A stretch of 64,000 nucleotides of DNA from Pachyseris speciosa (lineage: Eukaryota; Cnidaria; Anthozoa; Scleractinia; Pachyseridae), in NCBI GenBank assembly GCA_016490735.1, contig JAEMWC010000242.1, positions 579,501-643,500 of the forward strand. Reading direction: 5' to 3'. Shown piece by piece: positions 60,920 to 64,000 of the stretch. The position numbers were made by a program, and so were the translations under genes. Each line of letters begins with the position of its first letter. Positions within the stretch are counted from its first letter, which is position 1. The notes below the pieces were generated by a model. It was given only the letters and a program-made list of their open reading frames with translations. It searched no databases and was not told the origin of the DNA.

Positions 60920-63585
60920 TTTGCTCGCACACGATATAAAAGATCCACTTCTCCTCCACTAACTCTTGCCTTCCTTCCAAGCAATGTTCAGTTACACGTT
61001 AGAGGCTGGCGGGAGATTGAAACCACCACACGATGTGGCGAAGTCACTGCTGTTAAAACCAGGAACGAAAAAATAAATCATATCTAAAATGATCGTTACA
61101 TTTGTTTTCATCATAAAGGAAAGCATCTATAGGCGTTTTAAATCTGGCTGGATCTGACAAGCGAGTAAGTCAGCTTGTAGATGGAATGCGCTCTCTCGAA
61201 GTAAGATTTTGCTATTTCTTCAATGCGAAAAAAAGTGTTCACCATTTTGAAGGAATTAGAAGGACTGATCAACAATCAGTGCTTGAAATCAGTGTCTTCC
61301 GCTTCACGAAAGCTATCTAGTCTGGTGATATACGTGTCCTTTCAAGAATTTCAGGATAGAGAACAGATGTTTTGCAGTCTTTTTTTTCGATGAAATATTG
61401 TATGGGAAATTGACTGGTATTCCATTCAACGACCTGATCGGATTTGAAATTGGGCGTAGAAGCAAAATAACTATGGTGCAAATCACGTGTCTTCAAAACT
61501 GTATGAAGCTGTAATATTCGACATTCAATGCGGCCAAAGGAGTGGTCTTTCCAAAATGAGTCAACCTGATTTACAAATGTATACGATCTTTACTTAATAC
61601 GTTTTATTGAATTATGAAGAATCCAATTGACATACATATATTTCGAGGATGGTAAAATACTACGGATAATTGTAAATAGCTTACAAACTAAGGCAAACAC
61701 AAGCTGCATGTATGCTTTATCGTATTTGTTACAGCAAGCCCCGATTAAGAGATGAGTTTTAAGGATTTTCCCCCTTTTTTTACTTCCTTCGTTAGGTAAG
61801 AAGAATTATGCGCGCTCTTTGGTACTCGGAAACTGGTTTGGCCAGAGACGATACAGCCCAAAGAACGCTTTTTGTCGTAGACGGCGGCTTTAAGAATCAA
61901 ATCGAACAAAGCATCTTAAACTAACAAGGTTCCATGTTTTATGCGCTCATAAAACATCTTCGATTAGCCAATCAGAGCGCGCGCTTCATTTAATGTACCT
62001 TATAATAAGCAAAGGAAATGTCGAAACAGAAGCTATGTATTTACCTAAATTTTAACACAAAACTTCAATGGTGACATTTGGTAGTTTCCGCTCCATCTTA
62101 TTAGAGATGTCCATCAACGCTTTTTAGGTGAAGCAGATCAGAAAAAAAGGTTTGCAAAACAAAAAATACAAAAGACAGATGCAGTACTTACTATAGAAAA
62201 AGAAATCATCATTTGCTTAAACTACAGCTGCCGTTGGTGTATTTGAAAGCCTTCAAGACAACGAACATCAACAGCGAAATGATTCCTCTCGCGTTGGGTG
62301 GTAACGTTTAGACCTCCCTTTGTGAACTGTTTGCATATGAAAGTAAGTCTCACAGCTGGCCGCCCGCCCACCCCAATAGGGTGGACAACTTGATACTTCA
62401 TAAGTAACTAAGGACATCAGCACGAAAACTGAGAACAACTCGCACAAGTTTGTTTTAAAGTAATTGATGCACTGATAACTCAAGCGCCCATCACCACAAG
62501 TTTGATATCCTTCACTGCTTCAAAGTCGGTTAGCCGGGATATAGTACGTGGGAGAGAAGGAGAATTTAGCTTAATTTGTGTAACATGCTGCATGATGTCG
62601 GCTACAAATGAAAAGATAACTGCGGCTCCACAAAGCGAAAGGTTAGCTACCAATGGTTGATATCTTTGAATGGAGAATTCTAGCGTCAGTGGGACTGTGT
62701 CGCAAAATGATAAAACCTCTTTTGTGTAATGGTCGGAGGATATAGTTTACAAAAATTAAAAATTAACGTGACATCGCTAACCGCCCGCCCCAAACGCTGC
62801 GCGTGAATTGTTCGGAGAAATGTTCTATATATGTAACGTTCAAATAGTTTGCTTCAGAACCCATTGAAAGGAATAGAACCCAAGGCATAGAGAAAACGGG
62901 TTAATTCCACCTTGTAGCGTGATTTGATACATACCTTTCCATTCAAAACTTTAAACCTCAACAGGTTTTTTTTTACGTTACAAAAATCAAAATGTCTACT
63001 TCATTGAAGCGTTCTTTAAGAACAAAATACAAGGAGATGCTAGTATAGGGTTAAAATTCAAACGACGAAGTTCTTACCTCATGGAAAACTGGTGCAATCC
63101 TCCAAGGGGGGTATTGAAACGCAGACACCCCGAACATCTATAGAACTTGAAATGGCGATCGACGCAAATTAAATCGGTTATCACCACCACTTTTGAAACA
63201 GGTTAGCGCCGACAGGCTTGTTATGTCGTGTGGAATGGCTAAGAACAGTCTGTTTTCTCTGAAAACCGATCTTTTCGCGTACGACGATAGACCTATTCCG
63301 CCAAGGGGGATAAGAGTAGGCGAAAAGCACACAACAGTGGCAATAAATATTAAATTCGAGGCTGAATAAAGTCCAGCCCAACCTGCTTATGTTATGCCCA
63401 CAAACTGTCAGTTATAAAATAACGATAGGTGGTTTGCATAGTTGCTTTTCAAAGGGCGGAGACTTATAAATCACAGCTTGTGATTCAATAAGAGTTGAAT
63501 GTATCGGGCCGTATCAGTGAAGCAAACGTCATCTACATAAAAATATTAAATGCAAAGTAACATTTTGAAAGTTCGCAATCATAAG
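60920..63585. other. Intergenic, nothing recognised
   Basis: Short frames only. CAATCAGAGCGCGCGC near 61970 recalls the sequence beside the 28715 inverted repeat. Confidence 0.5.
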
Positions 63586-63589
63586 TTAG

Positions 63590-63700
63590 TACTACTCAGT
63601 AGCTCAAACGGTCACGCTTTTAGCATTTTCCCCCGCAGACTCAAAAGTTAGAAACAGCTTGTACCGTTTATTAAACAACACCACAGGAAGGTAATGTTCA
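63590..63700 (-). repeat. 106-bp-family unit, - orientation
   Basis: ACTACTCAGTAGCTCAAACG, CGCAGACTCAAAAGTTAGAA and AACACCACAGGAAGGTA in the right order; a single diverged unit. Confidence 0.8.
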
Positions 63701-64000
63701 ACAGCGTTTGTCTTCATCCCAGCCCACCACAGCATGAGCATGCAGCACCATAACTCACCAGAGTTCTTCAGTAAACTTCAACCCAACTCCAGTTCAAAGA
63801 CCTTACCTACAAACTACAAATACTGAGTACTACGAAACGAATCTCAAGACTTGATTTCAAAATGGACAAATGGCTTCCACAAGTCTTGCGATAACCTATG
63901 TAAAAGTCCGAAACAGAATTAACGAAAATAAACTCATATATTTGTTAAGTTAAGTTCTTCTATACAAGTGTAAAATAAAAACTGAGAAACAGAGAGAACA

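Noticed and set aside
9054..63700. CRISPR-like array from the 106-bp repeats
   Set aside because: Units are contiguous tandem copies without unique spacers, in a eukaryotic context with no cas-like genes.

Overview
The window looks like anthozoan cnidarian DNA, most likely from a reef-building coral. It is AT-rich and gene-poor, with short introns. Non-LTR retrotransposon tails, foldback and terminal-inverted-repeat elements, and a tRNA-derived SINE are scattered through it. The organism is an inference from gene and repeat content; no species can be proven from the sequence alone.

Only two genes are well supported. Both belong to the Sp family of transcription factors, with a Btd box followed by three C2H2 zinc fingers. 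An Sp6-9 (Sp8/Sp9-like) gene lies on the + strand with its main exon at 3400-4575. An Sp5 gene lies on the - strand at 46989-48343, with a 16-codon first exon, a 152-bp intron and one large second exon. They are arranged tail to tail, about 42 kb apart. Close linkage of an Sp5/btd gene and an Sp6-9 gene is known from other animals (btd and Sp1 in Drosophila). Upstream of Sp5 are TCF-like sites, a CCAAT motif and a GC box, fitting the known role of Sp5 as a Wnt target.

Layout: 1-3247 is non-coding flank and probable promoter of Sp6-9; 3248-4575 is Sp6-9; 4576-9050 is mostly unique sequence with one unrecognised 182-codon ORF. From 9.05 to 41.6 kb the DNA is repeat-laden. It holds about a dozen clusters of a 106-bp-period repeat in both orientations, an old local duplication (12.1-13.4 kb), two LINE tails (13.6 and 16.2 kb), an R4/Dong-like retrotransposon fragment lodged in an (ATT)n tract (17.3-18.5 kb), several palindromes or TIR elements, and a tetranucleotide satellite (25 kb). 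From 41.6 to 53.6 kb, around Sp5, the DNA is nearly repeat-free. From 53.6 to 64 kb repeats return: the SINE, CCCTGAC-rich elements, a foldback element with target-site duplications, two long 106-bp clusters and a 140-bp hairpin.

The two genes would act as nuclear DNA-binding regulators of GC/GT boxes. Nothing here resembles an operon, a CRISPR array or a prokaryotic mobile system. The least explained component is the 106-bp repeat family, each intact unit of which carries a short open frame.
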